A stretch of DNA of 64,000 nt from Copromyces sp. CBS 386.78 (Eukaryota; Ascomycota; Sordariomycetes; Sordariales; Sordariaceae). The translations under genes and the position numbers were made by a program. The stretch covers positions 163,751 through 227,750 of the forward strand of contig MU839154.1 of NCBI GenBank assembly GCA_030685235.1. The letters run 5' to 3'. Shown piece after piece: positions 55,101 through 64,000 of this stretch. Positions within the stretch are counted from its first letter, which is position 1. Every line of letters starts with the position of its first letter. Under the pieces are notes generated by a model. The model worked only from the letters and a program-made list of their open reading frames with translations. It was not told where the DNA came from and searched no databases.

Positions 55101-55759
55101 CGACACCATCTCTGCAGATACGCCATGCCGCAAAGTCCAAGCATCAGATCCAGAACTCCGACTTGTTCGCCTTGTGCGCCAGTAGCTGGATTTTGAAACT
55201 CCCTTCGTATGAGGGTGATGATGCTGGCCATGGCGCGAGAAGAGTCAGTCGAGCCGAAGAACTGGTCCAAGGTAGAAAGAAGAAGTTGTGAGGTCTCGGA
55301 GAACATGGCGATTGTTGTCCCCGTCACATGGAAGCCTGTTGTTGTCCAAAAAAGAATCTGACTCATGGTCCGGTGTAGGTTCTCCAAGCTCTTTTCCAGC
55401 ATATTCTCGGCCTCTTTTCTCCCATGTTCCGAAGAAGAACGAGCGACTGCGTCTCTGCCAGCCCGGCCGAGGATTCCTTCGAGGACAAAACGGCCCATCT
55501 CCAAGCTGGACAAGGTCGTCATCTTGGCAGCGTCGAAGCCATAGCCGGTGAAAAGTGTGCCCACCCGGAGGGCAAGACTGGTTGATCTCGTTGCGAAGCT
55601 GACGGCCCGGGCCACGGTGGAAGGGAGAAGGGTCCTTCCGGAATTCGAAGGGGCGAGTTCCGAAAGCTGGGAGGTGATGGACTCGCCCGGAACGACAGCC
55701 AACCTAGCTCCGTCATAATCTTCGGTATCTTCAATATCAAGCGCAGCGAAGTCCATCAT
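52190..55759 (-). CDS. Class 3 lipase domain protein (diacylglycerol-lipase-like)
   Basis: Uninterrupted frame of 1189 aa from ATG 55759 (MMDFAALD); the frame upstream has no ATG. Residues 30-250 are helical and moderately hydrophobic (TTTGFHVTGTTIAMFSETSQLLL), with a segment that could lie on a membrane. Residues 400-780 are a disordered Ser/Pro/Arg-rich linker with many SP sites. The C-terminal 420 residues are an alpha/beta hydrolase of the lipase class 3 family: nucleophile Ser908 in TGHSLGGG, Asp1000 in GNDMVPYLS and His1169 in LTDHSPGKY. HYISLDHDSKAVVLACRGT is the usual lipase-3 entry strand. The size and layout match fungal and animal sn-1-specific diacylglycerol lipases; release of monoacylglycerol and fatty acid from membrane diacylglycerol is inferred. 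No signal peptide, so it is intracellular. Confidence 0.92.
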   Translation of the reverse strand: MMDFAALDIEDTEDYDGARLAVVPGESITSQLSELAPSNSGRTLLPSTVARAVSFATRSTSLALRVGTLFTGYGFDAAKMTTLSSLEMGRFVLEGILGRAGRDAVARSSSEHGRKEAENMLEKSLENLHRTMSQILFWTTTGFHVTGTTIAMFSETSQLLLSTLDQFFGSTDSSRAMASIITLIRREFQNPATGAQGEQVGVLDLMLGLCGMAYLQRWCRRSLEEETRALQIEEVIWDVVVLSDGMRVDVYEESVYGVHDGEFTEDLSPSSSSGAHDSEEDAEERLKNQIIRSLGDNAKVSITTKINTTKTITVDIQGPIHGIPVSPPPGVELIEESRNTRQVSSQTQLPADHIPHACRVVYRLNRNQERRYSITKEDGDISQVTGYFEQLDDTNDTRSERSLPTVDALPPVPIISLEHGPDSAIPRPGSSASAASSSSKSRIPSLQMPKKRSENAANQKRPRMPPTASSSNKRQETAASRTSGSRFLSSKTREDAESKRKPVEKKSGFRKFFSRDGSVSDTPSRKKKESQSSSSTRLTKPEPSPKYQSAFPSPVRTSAPHRPLASSRPTPRASSASISRIEEPTVSPKSSSGSLGRKNVERPQYIRPPSRTSYISVHERRRDSVYSQTESYSISATDDFRHSRPPSPCAIETDDEDAGSLANPRSSDPALSHPYGLPSPINGRRMKSRYTPSIYTLPHESTSSLIPYRDPHKSAFSNTEALRELRQAGMVEGIFPKHHLLRNITRFMRFASASYGSNFLKMLGIAKEMPILRALDTETHHELRSFAHHTESDAGSILLSSFVDPQGGSDGTGSTNTGVPLVHYISLDHDSKAVVLACRGTLGFEDVLADMTCDYDDLVWRGKAYKVHKGIHASAKRLLYGGDGRVLYTLKQALEEFPDYGLVLTGHSLGGGVTALLGVMLSEPAPGCNSTSFVTSADSHTHLLGDSLFTGLAATQPPRHVCLPSGRPVHVYAYGPPSTMSASLCKATRGLITSIVNGNDMVPYLSLGVLHDFQAVALAFKTDNNEAKVEVRQRIWEAFQTGIADKWYGGNQTSYPGTAGPGPSDPSSSSSVPGTSGERGGPGDFSDDDQWAYAALKVLRASMMSHKLLPPGEVFVVESTRVLRRDAFLLNGEEGHLGRPAQRIVLKYIRDVEHRFREVRFGTSMLTDHSPGKYEDALNKLRAGVMDAA

Positions 55760-57916
55760 GTTGAATGTCGAGGGGTGTTTTTTGGTGGGTTGTTGTGGTG
55801 TATGCCCGTACAGAATTCGTACCCGAGTTCGGTTTATCGTGGTATCGGACTCCCAACAACCATGGCCGTCACACAACAAAAGGGGACAGAAAACAAACAA
55901 AAAATATGATAGTAAAGCAGAGCAACTGACGGGGTTCCAAAACTCTCGAAAAACAAGAGGTAAACGTGCCGATAGTGGAAAATGAATGACAAAACTCTAG
56001 GTATATGTGAGCAAGATAGGCCAAATCAATAGATGTTCAGGCCCAAGAAGAGATGAAATGTCAACAACGGCAAGGCCAAGAAAACATGGCAAATGGGGGG
56101 CAACGGCGAGTACCTGAAAACATAGCCAAAAGGCTATGAGTCGAAAGTACCTGCCATCCACATCCTACCCCGGTGATCCTATGGTGGCGGCATGGACGAA
56201 AGAGTTTGTATGGTGAAGCTTGGGCCTGGACTTAACACTAACAATTAAGTCATGGGCCAGTCCAATGGATTAACAGTGATGAAGATAAAGATGCGGGTAG
56301 TGGTACAGGGGAGAACTAACGACGGGAGTGCAGGTTCTTGGCATGTGATGCACAGATGGCGGTCATCTGCCTAGTTGATAGCATCAGAGGGCATCAATGA
56401 GTGGTCAGCTCTTTTTCGAACTTGATCCTTCCCATTGTCCCTTACCAACTAGAACCCTCCAATTCTTTCTGTTAACCAGTAGTAAGGCAGCTGCAACTGT
56501 CCAAGCGAGGCCTAACCCCGCGCTGCACGACATCACAGTTACCCGTTCCTGGAAGTTGGGCAGCTTTTGATATTGGACCATGTTACCTAGTCATATTTAC
56601 GGTGAGGTTGCCATGTCTCGGGCGGCATGCAAGAACCCCTGGCAGGTCGATTGTGCATGGAAGCTGAGATGTTAAGTCGTGGCATTCCCAACACATCTTC
56701 TCGAGTCTTTCTTCAACAGAATAACAAGTGGAAGTGTGTAGCCAGAGGTCGGGCTGATGAAAGCTGGGCCACGCCATGAGTGGAAAGCTGGGGGCTTTTT
56801 CTTTGTTTTGGCAGCCCTTTTGCCCCTCAGCCCTTTCCCAACAGTTTAGCTGTCAGCCCACTTTGTAACATGTCGAAGCTGTGACGTGAGGTTCAACGTT
56901 AAGAGGGGACTCAATGACGGGAGTTCGAGATATAGAAGACACCGCTCTTTTTGCAACCTGCAGAACTGTGCAGTATGGGATGAAAAATAGCGTGCATTTA
57001 CGCATCTTTGGTCCAGTCGCATGTTGTTGGCACTCCCGTCAGCGTGGCCGGCCCGTAGAGATGCCGCCCAGGCCATCCATTTAAGGCCGCCATCAGTCCT
57101 CTTGTTTGGGGCAATTCAGGTTTTTGAGAGCAAGGGTCATCATCGAAGAGACCGGAATGCCAATGGGCTTGGACGGGGCCTGCAATTGGGGAGCTTCCGG
57201 TAAGTTCGTCGTACTCCTTCTCCGGACGCCGTATAGGTCCTCGATGGTTGGAGACGATTGCCTCTGTCGGGAAAAAGCCCGGTGACATGGCCAATCTCTT
57301 ATTCGTTGCCCCTCGCTGTCGATGCTGGTGGTGATGTTGACCGGCATGTTGATGCTTGAGTGTTTGGGTGCTGTTGTGTTTGACCATAGATGCGGCGAAG
57401 AGATTATTGGTGGCATGAAAGAGGGCTGAAGAAGTACGCCCCCTCAATGCCCTGAAAATGGCGGGGCAGCTACAGGCCAAGCAGGGCTGGCAGGTCAGCT
57501 CCCGATGCCCCTTAGCGGTCCATTGCGACTGCACAGCTGCATTGGCATGAGGTGAGACACCGAACCTAACCTCTAGGTCGTCGTGCCGCCGGCTTGATTC
57601 CTTTGTTGGCGCTTGGGATATACTAGATAATTAGGTAGGTACCTTACCTTTCATCAATCCAGAAGACGATTCCAAGGTCGCCGGATTTGCAATCGCTGGT
57701 GTTAGTCCTCAGCCCCCCCACCGCCGCCTGCTTCGGCTACTCCCGCCCACTGAACATCATCAAAATAAGCGAATAGCGAGAGGACAAGTCAACAATCCTC
57801 TGCCGCCTGTTCTCGTCTCCTCGAGCTCTCAATTGCCTGGCAACTTGCGCAAATCAATAATAGCACGCCGACGATATCCAAGCAACCCGACTGCCAAACA
57901 CACTCATACCTCCGCA
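55760..57916. other. Divergent intergenic region, no gene seen
   Basis: About 2.2 kb between the lipase and GNA1 start codons. Frames such as 56998-57534 (minus) start at GTG and have no motif. 57700-57916 is C-rich leader of the GNA1 gene. A near-palindrome GGTAGGTACCTTACCT lies at about 57634. Confidence 0.5.
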
Positions 57917-58521
57917 ATGGCCGCCCAAAAAGAACTATTCTCTGCCGATCTCCTCTCGCCCGAGGTGCAATCGGCCCTGCCCGAGGGCTACAAGCTGCGC
58001 GCGCTTCGCCCGTCCGACTATGATACCGGGTTCCTCGACTGCCTCCGCGTCCTGACCACGGTGGGCGACATCACACAGGAGCAGTTCCAGGACCGTTACA
58101 ACTGGATCTCGCGACAGGACGGTGGCTACTTTATCCTCGTCATTGAGGACACCAACAGCAGCCCACCCAGAGTGGTCGGCACCGGCGCGCTGTTGGTTGA
58201 GCGCAAGTTGTGAGTTGTCCCCTAGCAGAAACATTGCCCTGAGCACAGACTGACATGTTCCCTCCCGCCCCCAAAAACAGCATCCACAATCTCGGGTCAG
58301 TCGGACATATCGAGGACATCGCCATCGCCAAGGATCAGCAGGGCAAGAAGCTGGGTCTCCGCATGATCCAGGCGCTGGACTTCATTGCCGAGAAGACGGG
58401 CTGCTACAAGACCATTCTCGACTGCAGCGAAGCCAACGAGGGCTTCTACGTCAAGTGCGGCTTCAAGAGGGCGGGTCTGCAAATGGCACATTACTATCAG
58501 AGCACAAAGAGCAAAGCTTAG
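57917..58521 (+). CDS. gna1: Glucosamine-6-phosphate N-acetyltransferase (GNA1)
   Basis: Two exons, 57917-58209 and 58281-58521, encode 177 aa. The 71-nt intron (GTGAGT, CTGAC, AACAG) splits a Phe codon and joins VERK to FIHNLG. It is a GNAT-fold enzyme: residues 20-60 contain LRALRPSDYDTGFLDCLRVLT, typical of Gna1; GHIEDIAIAKDQQGKKLG near 105-125 is the acetyl-CoA pyrophosphate-binding loop (Q/R-x2-G-x-G/A in relaxed form); CYKTILDC and FYVKCGFKRAGLQMAHY complete the fold. It acetylates glucosamine-6-phosphate with acetyl-CoA in the pathway to UDP-GlcNAc, the precursor of chitin, GPI anchors and N-glycans, in the cytosol as a dimer. Length is normal. The ATG at 57917 (CGCAATGGCC) is the first in frame. 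Confidence 0.95.
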
Positions 58522-60884
58522 GATACTCTTACCTTCTGAAACTCGAAATGGATATATATATTTTTCCTACCAACTCGTTTTGAAATGTCGACTCTCTGAC
58601 TGCATCGGATGCGGCTTGGAGGGTGATTCGTTCGTGGCCGCCCGTGGTGTCGAAGCTTCCTTCGGCTGTACTGTGATCCGGCACAAACAACGCTGGCTGA
58701 TGACGCCACCCGACTCCGAGACATGCTGAAGACTTGATCCGTCGCTATCTTGACGATGACATAGGTAGTAATTTTTGAAATCTCGAAGGGGATCACATTA
58801 CGTCCACATCACCCGCTCGTGTAAGGCCTCTTGTATCCACGGACAACGTACAGGTAGGTGGTGGTGGGTGAAGTTGAGCACATGGCAGCTGTCCTCGTAA
58901 AAAGTTAATCGGACATCCGTAATTTGGCACATGGGCGACGGTTCACAATTCCAGATTTTGGCCTACAAACAACAGTAACAGCACCTTTGAATTCCCGTTT
59001 GGGATGTGAGGCCCTTTTATTACGTACCTACCTACCCAAAGTCCCCCTTTGTGGATGGATTGCAACCAGAACTGTCTCTTCATTTCGGATGTGCCCCTGG
59101 TTTGTAGGCGGTGTTCCTGGATTCTCACAGACGGCTTCATCCAGGGCTCCATGCCAGGGAACGCGATCCGGCTGGTCAGTGCACCAACCTTGCCTGCTTG
59201 CATAGAGGTACCTCTAGGTACCTTCGTAGACTTGGGTCAGCAGACCTGGACTCGCTGGACCGAACGGAGGCACTTGGACGGGAACACTTGGAAGGCCGCT
59301 TCCACTGGACCATCGTCCATTTCCAAAAGTTCTGTGTTCCAAGCATTTCTTGGCAAATACCCCAAGGACCGCCGACCCGGCTTCCCGTCTCTCTCACCCC
59401 CCCTGGCCGACCAAACACCATGCTTTAGCCAAATTTCGAGATCGTCATACCCCTTGGGCTTTCTCCACTTCTGCATCTTTCACCGTCAGTCAATCATCTG
59501 ACATGTGAATCTCGGAGCCGACCACAGCTTCGCCAATCCAGTCCAAAGAACCCGCCCAAACAGGCCAATCCCCGGTGGTTATGGTGGCTGCTAATAAGCT
59601 TTCTTGGATCCGGAATGGTTCAGACTCTTTTTCTCCTTCTCGATCATTTCTCCAAAAAACATGCTTGCCAAATCCACTCGCTTCTCTCCGCGCTAGAAGC
59701 CTCCAATTCTTCCAAGCATCATTCATCAGCTGGCTGCTATGCAAGTCGGCTGTGTAATGCTTGGTCAAGTCCCCCATCATCGTACATCTCTTTGTAATCT
59801 GGGGAACAACCCCAACTCTGCCGGCTATGTCAATGGTATGTCTCGAGTGAGGTATTACAAGGCTTACCACACACTGAGATGGTGTGTGCATTGTCTCGGC
59901 GTCCAGTGTCCGGGTGACGCCTGGTCTGCTCTGGTTTGCTGGTGGATCTATCCGGGCCTCCCAGGAAGGGGAAAACGGGATCTCCCCGATGGACCATCTC
60001 ATTAGACTGGGGATGTCCCTTTCGGCATCGAACCCTGTGAGGGAGACACCCACCCACCACGGGACCACCTCCCTGCTTTGGTCGTCATGGGTGCGCTGAT
60101 CCTGTTACCGTCCTGGTGATAATGTCGAGCCATTCTAGTGTCTCGCTCTCTTTTTCCCCCACACTGGCCGACTTCCAGAATCCGGTATAATAACTCAGCT
60201 GTTTCCCCCCGTGTGTCTGGTCGGCTGACTAGACTTTCTTTGTTCAGAATCTTTTTCCATCTCACAATAATTCGTATTAGTCTCGCAAACCATCGCTCAG
60301 TGAAGGGTCATATACCACTCACCAATCCTTATATAATCCGAACTCACACATACCCGGCCGGCATTTGACACCTGCCAGCACATCGAGCACATATAAGAGC
60401 ACATCGGATATCCCCAACTGTCCGTCCACACGCACACACGCAAGCAAACTGCAAGCGAGTGTCTCAACCCTTGGTCGAAGCGACAGCATCAGTCTCCTAT
60501 AAAAAGAAGCACATTCCATCAGTCAAAATGGGCGAAGATCTTCACGCTTCCATCACCCGCGTGCGCCTCGCTCTTCTTCAATCTCAGTTAGTTTACCCAT
60601 CTTCACCATCTACAACCCATTCTGTTCCACCCAAACTTACACCAAATCACTTAGGGTTCGCGAGCACCCCGGTACTTTGCCCGTTCGCCGCCGCAGAAGA
60701 AGCATCTCTACGGCCGTTGCCTACGCCGGATCCAAGGACGGAGTTCCTCTTTTCGCCAAGCAGAGGGTTGTTCGCGTTGCTCTCTAAGGAGGCTTCATTC
60801 CATTCATCTCTTTGATTACTTCTTGCTCTCTCTTGGCATTTCTTTCTTCTTTTCATACATACTATTTGGCGGTCTTCATCCAAC
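58522..60884. other. Intergenic region and long leader upstream of the Ayg1-like gene
   Basis: Several long frames cross 58.9-60.1 kb on both strands, but none starts with ATG in a plausible context and none shows a domain. The last 400 bases carry a TATAAAA (60498-60504) and a small candidate ORF at 60528 (listed separately), consistent with promoter and leader of the gene at 60885. Confidence 0.45.
60528..60787 (+). CDS. Candidate small ORF or upstream ORF of the Ayg1-like gene
   Basis: The ATG at 60528 has the best possible local context (GTCAAAATGGGC). Unspliced it gives a 95-aa frame to 60815. If an intron 60587-60654 (GTTAGT ... CACTTAG) is removed, it gives a 63-aa basic peptide (MGEDLHASITRVRLALLQSQ then VREHPGTLPVRRRR and a hydrophobic-basic end) stopping at 60787. 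I do not recognise either product. The TATAAAA only 24-30 bases upstream argues that transcription may start at or after this ATG, so it may not be translated. Confidence 0.3.
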
Positions 60885-62373
60885 ATGGCTCCACATCAGG
60901 TCGACAATGGTCGGCAGCAGCAGGAGCAGCAGAAGCAGGGTTCTTCTTCGGCGGGAGGTGGCGGCGGGTTGGGTGGACTGGGCAAAACTCCCAAAAACTG
61001 GCTCATGGGTAACGGGGCGTTTGAGGCGAGGATGCCTCACCATGAGGGGATCAAGGCACTGTGGGAGACCAAGTGGAAGTTCCCAGTAAGTTTCCTCTGT
61101 GCCATTCGGTTTTTAGCTTCATGATTTTCGTGTTTTACTACAATTCCTCTGCTTTTTCGGTACGGGATCAAAAAGGGATCATTCATCATCATAGCAAAGG
61201 AGAAGGGGGGTGAGGGAAAAGGAAACAGTACCATCATCATCACCTCAGTGTCAATTCAATTCTGGGTTTCAGTCATCACTTAACTGCTTCTTTTGTCCAT
61301 ATCGCACCGCACCACAATGAGTTTTTGTGTCTTCCTTCTTCCTTCCGCCATTGCCAAAACAAGCGACCCAACCAAGCAATCTTTCCAACCAAGTCAACAC
61401 CTTGAACACAATGCTAAACTCACCTGCGCACCTCCATCTAGTGCTCCAAATCCCTCTACCCCTTCCACGACGGTCTCTACGAGGACTTTGCTCCCTCCTT
61501 CGACGCCCTCATCAAGGCCAACCTCAACGACATGACCTCCCCCGAGTGGACCAGAACCTTCCTCTCCACAGGCGTAGCCGAACAGCTCATTTCCGAGGGC
61601 GACAAAATCGTCGCCAAGCACGACCAGCTTCCTCGCATTGAGGCATCTGAGAGAGGTAAACTGCGCGAGCAAGCCTCCGCGCTCTACCTCCGCGCCTGCT
61701 GCATTTACAGGATTGCCCGGTTCCCCTACATCACCTCCTTCCCCACAGTCAACGACCAGGAGAAATGGAATGCCTGGGAGAAGCAGAAGGAGGTTTACCT
61801 GAAAGCAGGAAAGTTGTGGGAGGACACTCCCCTGCAGGAGATCAACGTCCCCTTCGTCAAGAGAAAGGGGGAGGCACAGGGCGAGAAGAAGGAAAGTATT
61901 CCCGTCTACGTCCGTCTTCCGTCCGGCTGTCGCGGAGACGATGGTTGTCCTGTCGTCATCCTCATGACCGGTCTCGACGGGTACCGCCCCGACAACACGG
62001 TCCGGTGCAACGAGTTTTTGTCTCGCGGATGGGCCGTCGTGGTGGTGGAGATCCCGGGCACGGCGGATTGTCCCGCTGATCCCGCGGACCCGGAGAGCCC
62101 CGACAGGCTGTGGGACAGTCTGTTGCAGTGGATGGACACTTACAACCAGGAACCACACCCAACCCGGGAGGAGGCGTGGATCAAGACGTTTGATATGAAG
62201 AGGGTCATGGTCTGGGGACTAAGCGCGGGCGGGTATTATGCGGTGAGGATCGCGCATACGCATGCTCGTGAACTGGCGGGCGTGGTGGCGCAGGGGGCGG
62301 GTGTGCATTATTTTTATGATCAGAAGTGGTTGGAGAGGGTGGATGGGCATGAGTATCCTGCTCAGTGAGTCTC

Positions 62374-62405
<32 letters not shown>

Positions 62406-62865
62406 CCCTTTCCCTTTCCCTTTCCCAGAATGAGTGGAATTTCTTTGAGCCAGTGGCTAACAGAGAGCGTGTGATAACAGACTCACGCCCGCTTTTGCTA
62501 TGAAGCATGGATACAACTCTGTTGAGGAGTTCAAGGCTGGGGTGCAGAAGAAGTTCTCCTTGTTGGAGAATGGGATCTTGGATAAGCCTTCGACTAGGCT
62601 TTTGTTGATCAACGTGAGTTGTCTCATCCCACCATCCACTTCACTGTCTTAAAGAACCCTTCATTTGTCAAGAGACTAACTGACAAAACCAAAACAGGGC
62701 ACCCAAGATGGTTTGATGCCCATCGAAGATTCCATGATGCTGATGGAGTACGGCTCGCCCAAGGAGGCTCGCTTCTTCACTGGTGCTTTGCACATGGGAT
62801 ATCCCTTGGCGAACTCGGCTGTCTATCCTTGGATGGAGAGCGTTATGCATTCAGTCAGAGGTTAG
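60885..62865 (+). CDS. ayg1: Ayg1-like alpha/beta hydrolase (polyketide-shortening pigment enzyme family)
   Basis: Four exons, 60885-61085, 61442-62364, 62481-62613 and 62698-62865, encode 474 aa; all junctions are in phase with GTAAGT/TGCTAAAC, GTGAGT/GGCTAAC and GTGAGT/ACTAACTGAC signals. The first 40 residues are a Gln/Gly/Ser-rich extension. From there the chain matches A. fumigatus Ayg1p and Wangiella Yg1p: [52 protein letters not shown]. The triad is Ser328 (GLSAGGYYA), Asp423 (NGTQDGLMP) and His451 (LHMGYP). Ayg1 shortens heptaketide naphthopyrone to 1,3,6,8-tetrahydroxynaphthalene in DHN-melanin synthesis. No polyketide synthase or reductase lies nearby here, so a melanin role is inferred from homology only; a general esterase role is possible. 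Intron 1 (356 nt) is long, and intron 2 holds a 26-base T run. Confidence 0.92.
62380..62426. repeat. T26 homopolymer plus (CCCTTT)n in an intron of the Ayg1-like gene
   Basis: A run of 26 T bases is followed by three to four CCCTTT units, beginning 15 bases after the intron 2 donor. It is a length-variable tract and a likely site of sequencing or assembly length error, but it lies outside coding sequence. Confidence 0.85.
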
Positions 62866-63119
62866 ATAGTCTCTGCCTGGACAAAAGCAGCGGTTTGGCT
62901 GTGACTGGCATGAAATCCCCGGGATATGTCAGAACTCAGAAGAGGGTACATATTAATGAGGTCAGATGGTTTAAACTTCAGTTGTAAGCACACTCGAACA
63001 GCTCAATCACTCTAGTCAGTTAGTCCCTATTGAAAAGGCAACAAATACCACCATGCAATTTTCCCATCCAGCCCATTACCATCACAGTTGCTTCAAGTAC
63101 ACGTTCTTCTCAACGCCAC
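62866..63119. other. Short convergent intergenic region
   Basis: The 254 bases between two stop codons should contain both 3' UTRs. No other feature seen. Confidence 0.5.
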
Positions 63120-63875
63120 TTACCGCCCCATCCACCCACCATCAACAACCAAAACATGGCCGCTCACGTAACCGCTCGCCTTGCTGGCCAGATACACAGC
63201 CGTCCCCTTGAAATCTTCCGGACTTCCCCACTACAACACCGACCGATCATGTTAGCAAGCCACCAACACAACGCAAAGTGTCACCCAAGTGAACAAAACT
63301 GGGAAAGTGGAAGAAATAGAACCTACCCTCCCAGCCGGAATCCTCTCACTAATACTCCTCAACCTCGCCTCATCCTTCAACAACGCCTCATTCATCTCCG
63401 TCTCAATATACCCCGGCGCAATCGCATTGACCGTAATCCCTTCCTTCGTCCACTCATTCGCAAAACTTTTTGTGAGCTGGCCCACAGCGCCCTTGCTCGC
63501 CGCATAGGCCGGGACCGTCAACCCACCCTGAAAGGTCAGGAGGGAAGCAAAGTTGATCACGGACCCTTTACGTCCCGTGACGGGATGGGGGTCGAGACCC
63601 AACATGTGCGCGCCGACGTCCCGACATAAGGTAAAGACGGTGTTGAGGTTGACTTGCATGACTTGGGCAAAGTCGGAATCGGGAAACAAGTGGGAGGGGT
63701 GGCGGCGTTGGATGCCGGCGCAGTTGACGAGGATGCGGATGGTGTGGTTGTCGGAGAGGATGCGGGGGACGAGCTGGGAGACGTCGGTGGGGGAGGAGAG
63801 GTCGGCTTTGTAGATGGTGGCCTGGCGGCCGAGGGCCTTGATGGCGTTGAAGGTGGTGGTTGAGGATTCGTCGCG
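63120..63875 (-). CDS. Short-chain dehydrogenase/reductase, 3' part (KduD-like); 5' end outside the window
   Basis: Two minus-strand exons are visible, 63875-63327 and 63230-63120 (183 and 36 codons). The 96-nt intron (GTAGGT, TGCTAAC, TTGTAG) joins ERIPAGR to [12 protein letters not shown] in phase. The upstream edge at 63875 is a splice acceptor (CTCTAAC ... GACACAG), so at least one more exon, with the NAD(P)-binding GxxxGxG motif, lies beyond 64000. Visible SDR features: ILVNCAG, the catalytic Ser in VINFASL, the Tyr-x3-Lys motif [19 protein letters not shown], and the C-terminal [16 protein letters not shown]. The closest family I recognise is KduD (2-dehydro-3-deoxy-D-gluconate 5-dehydrogenase)/2-deoxy-D-gluconate 3-dehydrogenase type; substrate is not certain. 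The protein is probably cytosolic. It converges on the Ayg1-like gene. Confidence 0.88.
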
Positions 63876-63906
63876 CTGTGTCAAGTGGCGAGGATGTTAG
63901 AGCCGT

Positions 63907-63907
<1 letters not shown>

Positions 63908-64000
<93 letters not shown>
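63908..64000. repeat. 93-base T homopolymer at the window end
   Basis: Every base from 63908 to the end is T. It lies in an intron of the SDR gene (poly-A on that gene's sense strand). It may be a genuine, length-variable tract continuing past the window or an assembly artefact. Confidence 0.9.

Noticed and set aside
56998..57534. 178-codon minus-strand frame with several Cys and His
   Set aside because: Starts at GTG; the Cys/His residues follow no zinc-binding spacing and no splice-consistent extension was found.
60012..60036. B-box-like GGGTTCGATGCC on the minus strand, considered as a tRNA
   Set aside because: The flanking bases do not form a T stem and no A box or acceptor stem could be found.
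59490..60068. 192-codon minus-strand frame
   Set aside because: Starts at GTG and has no recognisable domain; plus-strand frames overlap it with equal openness.
1..64000. CRISPR arrays, insertion sequences, bacterial operons or integrated viral genes
   Set aside because: No regularly spaced repeats, transposase genes or viral domains were seen; intron-containing genes and codon style are fungal throughout.

Overview
This is a filamentous ascomycete genome segment, most likely Neurospora or a close Sordariales relative. The evidence is: short introns (mostly 50-150 nt) with GTANGT donors and CTNAC/TACTAAC branch sites; C-rich coding third positions; Neurospora-style CAAAATGGC start contexts; one dispersed 5S rRNA gene with its own upstream TATA element; and an SSK1-type response regulator a few genes from an intracellular GH43 glycosidase. 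From memory (not checked), the N. crassa locus numbers of rrg-1 and gh43-2 are close together, which fits. I see no bacterial, viral or large transposon sequence and no extended RIP-like AT-rich DNA.

Layout. 1-3.4 kb: a conserved fungal protein with half of a Zn(II)2Cys6 cluster and two C-terminal hydrophobic segments (+). 4.6 kb: a dispersed 5S rRNA gene (+). 6.5-8.6 kb: Tad2-type tRNA adenosine deaminase with a long N-terminal extension (+), then a good intron in its 3' UTR. 9.4-11.3 kb: a tyrosine phosphatase split by an 896-nt intron (-). 11.3-23.1 kb is gene-poor and holds only a small CGH-type zinc-finger protein (-, 14.2-14.5 kb) and a four-TM MARVEL-like protein (+, 17.7-18.3 kb). 23.1-25.0 kb: an unknown 395-aa protein (+). 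26.8-28.1 kb: a mitoribosomal Bot1/mS45 protein (-). 29.3-32.7 kb: the RRG-1/SSK1 response regulator (-). 33.7-34.0 kb: a 258-bp MITE-like element with perfect 55-bp inverted repeats. 35.4-38.1 kb: a protein joining a Nup98-like FG region to a HerA-like P-loop ATPase (+). 40.0-41.0 kb: a CCDC97-family protein (+). 42.7-44.0 kb: a DUF6590 protein (-). 47.0-49.3 kb: a six-exon single-pass cell-surface protein (-). 50.8-51.8 kb: a GH43 glycosidase (+). 52.2-55.8 kb: a class 3 lipase (-). 57.9-58.5 kb: glucosamine-6-phosphate N-acetyltransferase (+). 60.9-62.9 kb: an Ayg1-like hydrolase (+). 63.1 kb to the end: the 3' part of a short-chain dehydrogenase (-), cut by the window edge beyond a 93-nt T run.

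There is no operon logic; genes are monocistronic and unrelated in pathway. Themes are signalling (RRG-1, tyrosine phosphatase), translation (5S rRNA, Tad2, mS45), cell wall and carbohydrate (GNA1 for chitin precursor, GH43) and pigment or esterase chemistry (Ayg1-like). The most unusual gene is the FG-repeat/ATPase fusion at 35.4 kb. All splice junctions were read by eye and joined in frame; transcript evidence was not available.
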